Source: Psychrobacter urativorans
GTDB taxonomy: Bacteria; Pseudomonadota; Gammaproteobacteria; Pseudomonadales; Moraxellaceae
Direction: 5' to 3'
NCBI RefSeq assembly: GCF_904846695.1
Contig: NZ_CAJHBR010000003.1
Span: forward strand, 1 to 64,000
Length of the DNA: 64,000 nt
Part shown: positions 28,277 through 37,645 of the stretch, one piece after another
Position numbering within the stretch: position 1 is the stretch's first letter
Layout of the letters: the number at the start of each line of letters is the position of its first letter
Made by a program: the position numbers and the translations under genes
The notes under the pieces: generated by a model
What the model saw: the letters and a program-made list of their open reading frames with translations, nothing else
Told to the model about the DNA's origin: nothing
The model's database searches: none

Positions 28277-29827
28277 ATGTCTATCTGGTCTAATATTATG
28301 CGCAAACCCAAACTTATATCGCTTGATAGTATCACTCGTAACAAAGTAATAGTACCCGCTAAAGACTTGGCCACTTTAGAGGCTGAGCTTGCTGAGCAGG
28401 AACATAGTCTAGAAAACAGCCTTGAAGATACCGTGCTGCGCCTCAGCGACTATTTAGCAGCGGTAGAGATGGTGATTAAACAAACCTTTGAACATCGGGT
28501 ATGGGTCAAAGCGGAGATTCGCAATCTATCGACTAAAGGCGGTCACTACTATTTTGAGCTAGCAGAAAAAGACGATGACGGTAAAGTAGTCGCTAGCTGT
28601 CGTGGTAATCTATGGCGCTTTAAGGCGACGCGCGTTTTAGCGAAGTTTGAACGAGCAACGGGTATGCCTCTCAATCGCGACTTAACTGTACTGCTAAAAG
28701 TCTCGGCCAGTTTTCATGCGCAATATGGCTTCGCTCTTACTATTGAGGATATCGATCCCAGTTACACTCTCGGTGATTTGGCACGCCAGTATGCACAAAT
28801 GGTCGATCGCTTAACTGGTGAGGGACTGATGACTCTCAATAAGCAGCTGCCAAAACCTTTTGATATTGAGCACGTGATCGTTATCGCCCCTGAAAAGGCG
28901 GCTGGACTTGGCGACTTTCAAGCTGATGCTGATCGACTCGCCAGCACTGGGGCTTGTCATTTTCATTATCATAATGCTACGTTTCAAGGCAATCACGCCC
29001 CTGCCGAGATACGCCAAGCGATCGTCAGTGCCCAGCAACAATTCTATGCTAGCTACCAGCGCTTACCTGATTTATTAGTTATCATTCGTGGTGGCGGTGC
29101 CGTCGGTGATTTGGCTTATCTTAATGATTATGAGCTGGCGGCTATAGTTGCCGAGCAGCCAGTGCCAGTATGGGTAGGTATTGGTCATGAGCGTGACAAA
29201 GTCATCTTAGATGAAGTGGCGCACAGCAGTTTTGATACCCCCTCAAAAGTCATAGCGGCTATTAGTGCTCATCTAGCGAATCTAGTCAGCCAAACTTTGC
29301 ATTATAAAGCGCAAATCAAGCAAGCAGCACAACGTCAGCTCAAGAGCGCTGAACAACAAGCCATACGTCAACTGAGTCAGCTACAATCGCAAACCGTGGG
29401 TCAGCTAACCGCACTACAAAAAGACAGTGACTATGCTTGGCGTAGTATTCAACAGAGTGCGCAGCGCCAAGTCAAACAAGCCGAACGCTTAAGCGCTGAG
29501 TGGCGAAACCAAATACAAACGGCCGCTTATCAACAGCTGACGACTGCTCGCCTTGATAGCAGTGATTATAAAAAAACTATTATCCAAACAGCTCAGCAGC
29601 AGACTCTACAAGCACAACGCCATAGCGCCCATTTACGTGATATCGTGCTGTTACATCGACCTGCACGTGTCCTCAAGCAAGGCTACGCTATGCTCACTAG
29701 CCAATCAGGGCAGCAGACTCTAACCAGCAGTGCGCAGCTACATGCGGAGCAGACTATCAACATTATTATAAAAGACGGTAAAGCAACGGCGCGTATCTTA
29801 GCAATAGAAACCACTATTAACTACTAA
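28277..29827 (+). CDS. xseA: Exodeoxyribonuclease VII large subunit
   Basis: XseA is the large subunit of exonuclease VII, which degrades single-stranded DNA into oligonucleotides. The 516 residues include an N-terminal OB-fold (VWVKAEIRNLSTKGGHYYFELAEKD) and the catalytic core with VIIRGGGAVGDLAYLNDYELA and GIGHERDKVILDEVAHSSFDTPSKV. A long Gln/Ala-rich coiled-coil and the C-terminal segment LKQGYAMLTSQSGQ follow. A stretch of about 35 residues precedes the OB-fold. No clear ribosome-binding site is seen at ATG 28277, and ATG 28298 is another option. The 3' end runs into a heptamer repeat that contains the stop codon. xseB follows after 54 bases. Confidence 0.95.
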   Translation: MSIWSNIMRKPKLISLDSITRNKVIVPAKDLATLEAELAEQEHSLENSLEDTVLRLSDYLAAVEMVIKQTFEHRVWVKAEIRNLSTKGGHYYFELAEKDDDGKVVASCRGNLWRFKATRVLAKFERATGMPLNRDLTVLLKVSASFHAQYGFALTIEDIDPSYTLGDLARQYAQMVDRLTGEGLMTLNKQLPKPFDIEHVIVIAPEKAAGLGDFQADADRLASTGACHFHYHNATFQGNHAPAEIRQAIVSAQQQFYASYQRLPDLLVIIRGGGAVGDLAYLNDYELAAIVAEQPVPVWVGIGHERDKVILDEVAHSSFDTPSKVIAAISAHLANLVSQTLHYKAQIKQAAQRQLKSAEQQAIRQLSQLQSQTVGQLTALQKDSDYAWRSIQQSAQRQVKQAERLSAEWRNQIQTAAYQQLTTARLDSSDYKKTIIQTAQQQTLQAQRHSAHLRDIVLLHRPARVLKQGYAMLTSQSGQQTLTSSAQLHAEQTINIIIKDGKATARILAIETTINY

Positions 29828-29861
29828 CTATTAACTATTAACTATTAACTATTAACTACTA
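29813..29861. repeat. Heptamer tandem repeat across the xseA stop codon
   Basis: Seven consecutive units of ACTATTA or its variant ACTACTA run from inside the last codons of xseA through its TAA (29825-29827) into the gap before xseB. Confidence 0.9.
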
Positions 29862-29881
29862 ACTAAATATTAGGATCTGTT

Positions 29882-30142
29882 ATGACTACTGAAATCGCTA
29901 AACCCGCTACTCGCAAACGTAAAAAAGCCGCCCCAAAGACCTTTAAGGCGGCTTATGATATTCTAAAAACTAATGCTGCCGAACTGCAGCAACAAGAAGA
30001 ACCCGATATCGATAACTTGATGACTACTGTTGAAGAGTCTATCGCTGCTTATAGAGTCTGTGAGACCCGTATCAATGCTGTACAGCAAGCATTAGATGCC
30101 GCATTTGCTGAAGAACAAACTATTACTAGCACTGATGATTAG
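29882..30142 (+). CDS. xseB: Exodeoxyribonuclease VII small subunit
   Basis: An 86-residue protein of the XseB family, the helical small subunit that wraps the XseA coiled coil. After a basic, Lys/Ala-rich 20-residue start (KPATRKRKKAAPKTFK), the helical core has YDILKTNAAELQQQEEPDIDNLMTTVEESIAAYRVCETRI in the right register for the family. AGGA six bases before the ATG supports the start. It directly follows xseA in the same direction. Confidence 0.9.
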   Translation: MTTEIAKPATRKRKKAAPKTFKAAYDILKTNAAELQQQEEPDIDNLMTTVEESIAAYRVCETRINAVQQALDAAFAEEQTITSTDD

Positions 30143-30202
30143 CAATGAATTAAATAGTCTATAGGCGGCGGTATTTTGAATTGCAGAGTGTGAACCGCTC
30201 AC

Positions 30203-31447
30203 TTACTTCAATTCATCGACCTCAAATACTTGACGTAAATAGGCTAGATAAGTATCGTTATTGATCATCGTTTTGCCTGGACTATCAGACAGTTTAGCGA
30301 CCGGCTGACCATTACATTCAACTAGCTTTAGCACTATATTTAGGGGCGTTAGGCCCATATCATTAGTCAAGTTGGTACCAATACCAAAGCTGGTCTTGAT
30401 CTGCTCCTTAAAGTATTGATGCAGCTCCCAAGCCTTATCCAAATCTAAGCCATCGCTAAAAGTTAAGATTTTAGTCTTTGGATCTATTTTTAGTTTTTTA
30501 TAATGAGCAACGGCTTTATCACCCCAGATATAAGGGTCGCCACTATCATGACGTAAGCCATCGAATAGCTTGGCAAAATACAAATCAAAATCACGTAAGA
30601 AGGCATCCATGCCCACCACATCGGTCAGTGCGATCCCTAGATCACCACGATACTCATGAACCCAAGCTTCAAGAGCAGCCTTTTGTGAGTCGCGCAGGCG
30701 CACATCTAGAGCCTGAAATGCCTGCATAAATTCATGCGCCATCGTGCCTATCGGTGTCATCTCTAAATTCTTAGCGAGTAGTACATTAGAGGTGCCACTG
30801 ACGATACTTGGCTCAGCTAGATGCAAAGTCTCAACCACATGCGCTTGCCACTGCTTACTAAAGCGGCGGCGAGTACCGAAATCTGCCACGATAAAGGGAG
30901 GTGCATCTACCTTTGGATTAGCGGCCTGCTGCTTAGCATAATGATGTAATAGCGCAACTTTAGCCTCTAATCTTCGCTGTCCTTCCTCAATAACCCTAGG
31001 ATCTGATAGAGCATTGAAATATAGCTCATTGACGATAGCCAATACAAAAACTTCAAAGAACATCGCTTGAATCATCGGTCCTTCAATATCGATGAACAGC
31101 CGACCTTTACTATCAGTGCTGACGGTAATAAATCGGCGTTTTAATTTGAATAATTCTAAATAATCGACAAAATCTGAGCGCATAAAGCGCAAGCTACGCA
31201 AGTAATCCAACTCATCTGGCAAAAAACGTAATTCACATAAACTATCCAATTGCTGTTCAAGCGCTTCTTTGATAGTCGCTAATGGATAAGCAGCATCACT
31301 ATTATTACGGCAACGGAACTTATAGACGCCGTGAGTTTGCGGGAACTGATGCAGCATCGCTTGCAACATAGTAAATTTATATAAATCATTATCGAGCAAT
31401 GAGGTGATGATAGGGGCATAAGTAATAGGGGTAGAAGTGATGCTCAT
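30203..31447 (-). CDS. pncB: Nicotinate phosphoribosyltransferase
   Basis: PncB joins nicotinate with PRPP to form nicotinate mononucleotide in the NAD salvage pathway, with ATP hydrolysis. At 414 residues it matches the bacterial family. Landmarks are [20 protein letters not shown] near the N-terminus, [12 protein letters not shown] in the middle, [12 protein letters not shown], and [16 protein letters not shown]. The [10 protein letters not shown] and GIGTNLTND phosphate-binding segments complete it. AAGG before the ATG fits. It is transcribed alone. Confidence 0.96.
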   Translation of the reverse strand: MSITSTPITYAPIITSLLDNDLYKFTMLQAMLHQFPQTHGVYKFRCRNNSDAAYPLATIKEALEQQLDSLCELRFLPDELDYLRSLRFMRSDFVDYLELFKLKRRFITVSTDSKGRLFIDIEGPMIQAMFFEVFVLAIVNELYFNALSDPRVIEEGQRRLEAKVALLHHYAKQQAANPKVDAPPFIVADFGTRRRFSKQWQAHVVETLHLAEPSIVSGTSNVLLAKNLEMTPIGTMAHEFMQAFQALDVRLRDSQKAALEAWVHEYRGDLGIALTDVVGMDAFLRDFDLYFAKLFDGLRHDSGDPYIWGDKAVAHYKKLKIDPKTKILTFSDGLDLDKAWELHQYFKEQIKTSFGIGTNLTNDMGLTPLNIVLKLVECNGQPVAKLSDSPGKTMINNDTYLAYLRQVFEVDELK

Positions 31448-31834
31448 GCAATAACCTTAAATAAATATAAAACTGTACAAAGAGACGATAACAATATTAT
31501 CTTACGAGTAAATCATAACCATAAGCAATATAGCATTGCATAGGGGCTAATCTTAACTGCCGCTGCATTATCAATAAATCAATAAAGTGCTTAGTATAAC
31601 TAAGTTTGGTATTGTTTGTGATATTCGCGCCCCATAACAGCAAAAAGCCTACGTTTGATAACAGCTTTTAATACCCTTCAATAGCCTTTAATAATGACAA
31701 TTAGCATGTTTTTAATGAGGCCACTAACAAAGATAACTCATAAAAAAAGACGCTAAGCTTATCCTTAACGTCTTTTTTTAGATTAAATGATGCTTATGTA
31801 TAACAGTACTAATAGACAATATTAACTACTGTTA
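31448..31834. other. Intergenic region with the msrAB terminator
   Basis: These 387 bases hold the hairpin at 31742-31779 that ends the minus-strand methionine sulfoxide reductase gene. The remainder should contain the pncB promoter. No other element was recognised. Confidence 0.5.
31742..31779 (-). terminator. Terminator of the thioredoxin-MsrA-MsrB gene
   Basis: An 11-bp outer stem (AAAAAAAGACG / CGTCTTTTTTT) with inner TAAG/CTTA pairing. The minus strand ends in a run of seven T. Confidence 0.88.
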
Positions 31835-33628
31835 CTACTTCACTAATTTGACTAGTGGGCCGTAACCTGACTGGGGCATAACGGCTACTGGAATAAACTG
31901 TAAGGCCCCGCCGTTAATGCAATAACGCAAGCCGCCACGGTCTTTTGGTCCATCAGGGAATACATGGCCTAGATGGGAATCAGCGACTCGTGAGCGGATT
32001 TCTGTACGCACCATATTATAAGCCATATCATCATGCTGAGTGATCACTTGCATATCGATAGGTTTAGTAAAGCTTGGCCAGCCACATTGAGAGTTGTACT
32101 TATCTGTTGACAAGAATAACGGCTCACCGCTGACTACATCAACATAAATACCTGGTGCAAATAGATTGTCATATTCATGACTAAAGGCACGCTCTGTTCC
32201 CGCATCTTGAGTAATATTATACTGCTCTTTCGTCAGAGTATTCTTTAGTGCATTCTTATCAAAGCCAGCATAACGCTTAGCTGCCAAGGTCTCTGCTACG
32301 GTGTTAACCGGAGCAAGCTTAGTAGTGGCCGTACCGGCAGGCTTATCATCAGCCAAGCTTAAATCGACATGGCAATAGCCATTAGGATTTTTGGCCAAGT
32401 AATCTTGATGATACATCTCAGCCAAGTAAAAGTTATCTAACGACTCATGCTCAACTACTATTTTTTGCTCATATTTATCTTGTAGCTTGGCAACCGCTGC
32501 GTCTACTACGGCTTTATCCTTACTATCAGTATAGTATATACCTGAGCGATATTGGACGCCACGATCGTTGCCTTGCTTGTTAAGGCTAGTGGGATCAATC
32601 ACTCGGAAGTAGTACTTTAAGATAGTATCAAGATCGGTTTTATCCGCATCATAAGTGACTTTTACCGCCTCAGTATGCCCTGAACCACGAATAACTTGCT
32701 CGTAACTTGGGTTCGGCTGCTTGTCATCGCCATTAGCATAGCCTGAGACCGCATCAATAACCCCTTCAACACGCTCCATATAGGCTTCAACGCCCCAGAA
32801 GCAACCGCCAGCCAAGTAGATCGAGCGAGTGTTAATCGCCTTGCCTTTATCATTGTAATAAATACCATCTTTTTGCTTAATAGTTTCAATCTTACTATTA
32901 TTGTCTAGCGCTTGCGTTGCCACAGGTTTAGCGTTACCCGCTTTTAGTTCAGCGAAATCATTACCTGCATTCTGAGCTAAGGCATAAGCTTGTTCAGCAG
33001 TCATATTGCCTTTTACTAAATGTACTAGATTGCCTTTTTTATCCAATATAGCCCAACTGGGATACACTTGTACGCCAAGCTTAGTAATCAGCCCACCAGA
33101 AGCATCGACTAATACTGGTAATTTTGGATAATCACCTTGCACGCCAGCATACCACTTTTCAAATTCACCAGAGGCTTTTTCATTAAGCTGGCCGGGACTA
33201 GCGACAGTCACTACATTTAGGTTAGCGAACTTTGGATCAGTGCGCCACTGTTCAGTCTCAGCAAGCGTGCCTAAACATAGTGGACACCAACTGGCCCAGA
33301 ATTTTACTAATGTAGGCTTATTTGGATCTATAACTGCTGCGCCATTCTTACCTAGGCCTTTAGTCAGCTGCGGTAAAGCTTGTATTTGCTTTAGCATATC
33401 TGACGGCAACATATCGCGTGAGTTAGTTACGCCGCTGTTTTGATTATTGATTTTTTTGCTAGTGCTAGTGCCATTTTCAGCATTGCTCATCTGACCGCAT
33501 GCTATCAATAATCCAGCACTTAATACACTAGTCACCCCAAAGGCGCTAACGTTCTTTAACCAACCTGATGGCTTTGAGCTTGTCGCTGAGCCATTATCAT
33601 GGTCTCTGGGAGTATTATTATTGAGCAT
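31835..33628 (-). CDS. msrAB: Lipoprotein fusion of thioredoxin-like, MsrA and MsrB domains
   Basis: A 597-residue three-domain envelope protein that repairs oxidised methionine. Order: lipoprotein signal with LLIAC (Cys44), and a TlpA-like thioredoxin domain at about 75-230 with CPLC (Cys115, Cys118). Then MsrA at about 268-420 has catalytic Cys276 in GGCFWG and GSGHTEAV. MsrB at about 455-590 has catalytic Cys570 in [10 protein letters not shown]. The layout equals that of Neisseria PilB/MsrAB, where the first domain recycles the other two. MsrB zinc-binding CxxC pairs are absent, as in some family members. AGGA seven bases before the ATG supports the start. It is probably anchored in a membrane facing the periplasm; electrons should come from a DsbD-type protein, not seen here. 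Confidence 0.95.
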   Translation of the reverse strand: MLNNNTPRDHDNGSATSSKPSGWLKNVSAFGVTSVLSAGLLIACGQMSNAENGTSTSKKINNQNSGVTNSRDMLPSDMLKQIQALPQLTKGLGKNGAAVIDPNKPTLVKFWASWCPLCLGTLAETEQWRTDPKFANLNVVTVASPGQLNEKASGEFEKWYAGVQGDYPKLPVLVDASGGLITKLGVQVYPSWAILDKKGNLVHLVKGNMTAEQAYALAQNAGNDFAELKAGNAKPVATQALDNNSKIETIKQKDGIYYNDKGKAINTRSIYLAGGCFWGVEAYMERVEGVIDAVSGYANGDDKQPNPSYEQVIRGSGHTEAVKVTYDADKTDLDTILKYYFRVIDPTSLNKQGNDRGVQYRSGIYYTDSKDKAVVDAAVAKLQDKYEQKIVVEHESLDNFYLAEMYHQDYLAKNPNGYCHVDLSLADDKPAGTATTKLAPVNTVAETLAAKRYAGFDKNALKNTLTKEQYNITQDAGTERAFSHEYDNLFAPGIYVDVVSGEPLFLSTDKYNSQCGWPSFTKPIDMQVITQHDDMAYNMVRTEIRSRVADSHLGHVFPDGPKDRGGLRYCINGGALQFIPVAVMPQSGYGPLVKLVK

Positions 33629-34310
33629 AAGAGGTCCTGTTTACGAGAGATAGTATACTGTCTATTTCATTATATTCATTGATAATCAAACTTACTCAAA
33701 GGCGCTGTCTATACAGCGATATTGGCTATGTAACGACATTAGTTAATAAGTGCCGGTTAATAGAGGCCATACTACTGATAAATACAGGCTTAAAATAATA
33801 GTTGCAAATGCCGCTAATCAATACTAAGTATATCTTAGGAAAAATTAAAGCAAGCTATCATAAAAAGCCGACTATAACGAAATAATTGCTGAGCTAATAA
33901 TAAATAGGCTCAGAGCTAGACTTTAGAGTGATGGAGAGTGGCGAGATACGTTTGAACTTCAGTAACTTTAGACTAATAATAAAGTTATTATAGAGTAATT
34001 ACAATTAGATTTTATTAACAATAACTATTTATTATTTAGATAATGTTAATAATTAGTAAGATAATGATACTGTTGTTTACACAGCTGTTAGACAAGAAAT
34101 AAATAGGGAATAAAACAGTCACTTTAATAACTAAATAGCTATTAAAGCGGCTTGTTTATTACCTATTAACTAGCAGCCCTTATAGTCAGTATTAGGCTCG
34201 ACTGCTATTAGTCTATTGACCATTAGCAGAGGTCATTGCGGTCAGAATCAGCACTCTAGCTAGTAAAGTGCAGGATTACAGGATTACAGGAACAGACAGG
34301 TTTAGCCCTG
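33629..34310. other. Long AT-rich intergenic region
   Basis: These 682 bases lie between the msrAB start and the end of the ABC transporter operon. No ORF of note is present. Around 34020-34080 there is a very AT-rich stretch with a GATAATGATA-like half site at 34062-34071. No clear terminator follows the ATPase gene. I see nothing else. Confidence 0.4.
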
Positions 34311-35192
34311 CTAATGCTTAGCACGCATAAACTGCGCCACATAATCATCAGCTGGATGCTGACGTAGCTCTTCAGGAGTACCAGTCTGTACCAACCGCCC
34401 GCCATTTAAGATACTAATACGCTGCCCCACTTTAATGGCCTCATCAATATCATGAGTAATAAAGACGATAGTTTTATTAAGACGTGCTTGTAGCTCAAGC
34501 AATTGATCTTGCAGCTGATTGCGAATCAGAGGGTCAAGTGCAGAGAATGCCTCGTCCATGAGCAATATAGGAGTATCAGTAGCTAAAGCTCGGGCCAGCC
34601 CAACCCGTTGTTGCATTCCACCCGATAATTCATCAGGATAGCTGCTTTCTAAGTTAGGTAAGTTGACTTCATTAAGCCAATGCTTAGCAGTTTCATGGCG
34701 CTCACTGATACTCATCTTACGTACTCGCAGTCCATAAGCGACGTTTTGTAGCACTGTCATATGCGGCATCAAACCAAAATGCTGAAATACCATACTGATA
34801 GTTTGCTGACGATACTGCTGTAGCTCTTTATCATTGAGCTGCAAAATATTGATAGTTGACTCTGCAGTGTGCAGCGTCTCTGTTTTTATCGAGGCTAATG
34901 GTGTTGTACTATTAATAGCCGTATCCACCCATATTTTGCCACTAGTAGGATCGATCAGGCGATTAATATGACGTATAAGTGTCGATTTCCCCGAACCTGA
35001 CAAGCCCATAATACAATGCAATTCGCCAGCTTTTATAGTCAGATTGATATCATAAAGACCTACTGAATAGCCAGTCTGAGCTTTGACTGCTACGCTATCC
35101 ATGCCTTCAGCCAATAGTGCCAACGCTGACTGTGCTTGGCTATCCGTGGCATTATAGATTTTGCTGATGTTCTCTAGTTGGATATGATTCAT
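34311..35192 (-). CDS. Betaine/proline-type ABC importer, ATP-binding protein
   Basis: A 293-residue ABC ATPase of the ProV/OpuAA type. Walker A is GLSGSGKST at residues 63-71, the signature is LSGGMQQRVGLARAL, and Walker B is ILLMDEAFSALDP, followed by FITHDIDEAIKVGQRI. The conserved N-terminal part typical of ProV (QTGYSVGLYDINLTIKAGE) is present. The C-terminal CBS pair of E. coli ProV, which senses ionic strength, is missing; the protein ends at PADDYVAQFMRAKH. It follows the fused permease gene by 81 bases and is surely its partner. It should power uptake of glycine betaine or a related compatible solute; the exact substrate is not shown by sequence alone. Confidence 0.92.
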   Translation of the reverse strand: MNHIQLENISKIYNATDSQAQSALALLAEGMDSVAVKAQTGYSVGLYDINLTIKAGELHCIMGLSGSGKSTLIRHINRLIDPTSGKIWVDTAINSTTPLASIKTETLHTAESTINILQLNDKELQQYRQQTISMVFQHFGLMPHMTVLQNVAYGLRVRKMSISERHETAKHWLNEVNLPNLESSYPDELSGGMQQRVGLARALATDTPILLMDEAFSALDPLIRNQLQDQLLELQARLNKTIVFITHDIDEAIKVGQRISILNGGRLVQTGTPEELRQHPADDYVAQFMRAKH

Positions 35193-35273
35193 TATTATTC
35201 TCTTTTAAGCAAACCTTTAAGACAGTAGTGTCGGCACCCAAATTTTAGCTATTACCCTGTAGTAGCCGAGCGC

Positions 35274-37226
35274 TTAGCCAATATGATGACGACCAGCTGC
35301 GATGGTTTTTTGCCTTGCACGGCGACCTTGACCGAACGCTTGGGTAATGCGGTCAATAATAATGGCCACGATCACAATAGCGGTACCAGCTTGTAGACCC
35401 TGACCAATATTGAGGGTTTGAATCGATTGTAATACATCTTCGCCTAAACCTGGCGCACCAATCATAGAGGCCAATACTACCATGGCCAATGACATCATGA
35501 CTGCTTGGTTGACACCAGCCATAATACTTGGCAAAGCTTGCGGCAACTTAATCCAAATTAACAACTGCCAATGGGTTCTACCAAACGAGCGTCCCGCTTC
35601 AACCATCTCATGATTAACTTGCGTGATACCCAAAGTGGTCAAGCGAATCAGTGGCGGCAGGGCATAAATAATAGTAGCGAATAACGCTGGGACTTTACCA
35701 ATACCGAACAGCATAAGCACCGGTATTAGATATACGAAGCTGGGCATAGTCTGCATCACATCTAGTATTGGGGTGACTATTTTGCGCAGTAGATTACTGC
35801 TCGCCATAGCGATACCAATAGGGACGCCGATCACCACCGTCACCAATACCGATACGATCAATAGAGCAAAAGTAGCAATCAAAGCTGCCCATAAACCGAA
35901 CGAGCCAATCAAAAACAACCCTGCGCCACAAGCAAGCGCAAACCATATTTTACGCACCCCAAACCAAGCCAATATCGTCACTGCCAAGATAATTAGCCAA
36001 GGCGGAATCACAGTTAATAAGCGCTCAATAGGCAATAATAGATAAGTTAATGCCAAATGACTGATACTGCGAAAAACATCGCCATAGTTTTTGACCACAG
36101 CGGACAAGGAGCGGTTTAGCGGACCTTCAAGCGACCACGAAGGAAAAGTGGATGACCATCCTAATAAGGTATTAGGAGCAGGTGAATTAACCGAACGGGT
36201 GCTGCTGGTATTATTAGAGCCGTCCTCGCTAAGACTAATGCCCAATTCGCCCGCAAGCTTGTTAGCGGCAGTTTCAGACAGCCAAGCTTGCCAGACATTA
36301 GGATTATCACGTAAAAACTCAAGCGCCTGCTCATCCCCACTACGCTTGTTCTCGCTCATTGCTAAGATAGCACCGTTGAGCTGATCAGCAGTGAACTGTA
36401 CTTTTTCATAGACCGCGGACAACTCTGGATTGGCGCTAATAAAAGGCGCAGAGACAGCAATCGCTAATGGGGATACTGGCGCACCAGTGACACAATCAGA
36501 GCTACCATCGGACAGTAACAAGTCTTGCCAGCAGGCATCATCATGAGCGGGAAACTCTATCTGAGCGAAGTCATATTTAGCGATTAAACCTGTAGGCTGC
36601 CAGTAGTAGAACAATAACGGCTTACGCTGCTCAAAAGCCGAAGCAATCTCTGCATCCAAAGCGGCACCAGTACCAGGATGAACATTATTAAAAATGCTGT
36701 CTAGGCCCGTATTCTTCAGCAGACGAGTATTAAAAATCTCACAAGCCCAGCCAGAGGGACAATTCATAAAGCGTGATTTACTAGGGTCTTCGGGGTCTTT
36801 AAATAGGTCTTTATATTTAGGCAAGTCTTGATAACGGCGTAGACCTGGATTGTCATCCATCACATACTGCGGCACATACCAGCCTTGAGTAGCACCGCCT
36901 TTGAGCGTATCGCCAATGACCATCACTTTATTATCAGCAATAGCTTTTTCCATGATAGGAGAACGCCCTACCCACTGCTCACCAATGATTTGAATATCAT
37001 TTTGAGATAAGGCTGTCTCTAACGCTGGCCCGGCTCCAGGTACTTCTTCGATCTGACAACCATAACCACTCTCAGTTATATACTTGAGCACGCCAGTAGT
37101 AAACTGACCACTCTCCCAAGTCAAAGCACCAAATTTTATAGGAGTGCTACACGCTGCTGCTGATGCGGTTAGCGGTATTAGTAATGAGCTTAATAATAAT
37201 AAGCTTAGCGCAATCCATTGACGCAT
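35274..37226 (-). CDS. Fused solute-binding protein and permease of a betaine-type ABC importer
   Basis: A 650-residue fusion. A signal sequence (LLLLSSLLIPLTASAAA) leads to an OpuAC-type binding domain at about 25-335 (FGALTWESGQFTTG, YYWQPTGLIAKYDF). A linker and the membrane domain follow from about 395 to 640. The membrane domain carries the ABC permease EAA-like loop EAGRSFGRTHWQLLIWIKLP and TMPSFVYLIPVLMLFGIG, as in ProW/OpuAB. In the well-known OpuABC and ProWX fusions the order is permease first, binding protein last; here it is reversed. If the signal is cleaved, the binding domain lies in the periplasm tethered to the first helix. The cognate ATPase gene follows by 81 bases. Probable substrates are glycine betaine, proline betaine or choline. 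Confidence 0.92.
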   Translation of the reverse strand: MRQWIALSLLLLSSLLIPLTASAAACSTPIKFGALTWESGQFTTGVLKYITESGYGCQIEEVPGAGPALETALSQNDIQIIGEQWVGRSPIMEKAIADNKVMVIGDTLKGGATQGWYVPQYVMDDNPGLRRYQDLPKYKDLFKDPEDPSKSRFMNCPSGWACEIFNTRLLKNTGLDSIFNNVHPGTGAALDAEIASAFEQRKPLLFYYWQPTGLIAKYDFAQIEFPAHDDACWQDLLLSDGSSDCVTGAPVSPLAIAVSAPFISANPELSAVYEKVQFTADQLNGAILAMSENKRSGDEQALEFLRDNPNVWQAWLSETAANKLAGELGISLSEDGSNNTSSTRSVNSPAPNTLLGWSSTFPSWSLEGPLNRSLSAVVKNYGDVFRSISHLALTYLLLPIERLLTVIPPWLIILAVTILAWFGVRKIWFALACGAGLFLIGSFGLWAALIATFALLIVSVLVTVVIGVPIGIAMASSNLLRKIVTPILDVMQTMPSFVYLIPVLMLFGIGKVPALFATIIYALPPLIRLTTLGITQVNHEMVEAGRSFGRTHWQLLIWIKLPQALPSIMAGVNQAVMMSLAMVVLASMIGAPGLGEDVLQSIQTLNIGQGLQAGTAIVIVAIIIDRITQAFGQGRRARQKTIAAGRHHIG

Positions 37227-37645
37227 AAATTATCCTATTTATTGATATTCCGGTGGTCAGCGTTAGTAGGCTGTAGCTGTTGAACCATAACAAATAAAGC
37301 TTAATAAAAATAATAACTGCTCGCAGCACTTATAGAAGCGCCCTAATAAAAGCAGCCTAAACATAAAGATAAAAATTAATATTCACTTTAGTTACTATCG
37401 TAGCTCTTACTCAGGATTCTAGCTGCTTATGCTGTTGATAACCAACCTTTATTTGGTAACCAACTGGCTACCGATGTTATTAGCACCGACTTGCTTGCTA
37501 AAAAGCTCATCAAAAATTATAAAGATTCATTACAAGTGGTTAAAAAAATATCAAAAAAAGCGCCTATGGTAATAAGCGCTTTTACAGTTAGCAAAATAAG
37601 GGTTATGCAATATCAGCTGTTTCAAGAGACCATTACTTTACACGG
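37227..37645. other. Intergenic region with the aldehyde dehydrogenase terminator
   Basis: These 419 bases hold the hairpin at 37556-37583 and the presumed promoter region of the ABC importer operon. A small 66-codon frame overlaps the hairpin and is not credible. Confidence 0.45.
37556..37583 (-). terminator. Terminator of the aldehyde dehydrogenase gene
   Basis: The stem AAAAGCGC / GCGCTTTT with a 12-base loop lies 63 bases past the stop. The minus strand ends with seven T. Confidence 0.75.

Noticed and set aside
29813..29861. Heptamer arrays considered as a CRISPR array
   Set aside because: Units are seven bases with no spacers, and no cas genes are present.
34311..35192. ATPase without CBS domains considered truncated
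   Set aside because: Many betaine-type ATPases end at this point, and the conserved core is complete with a normal stop.
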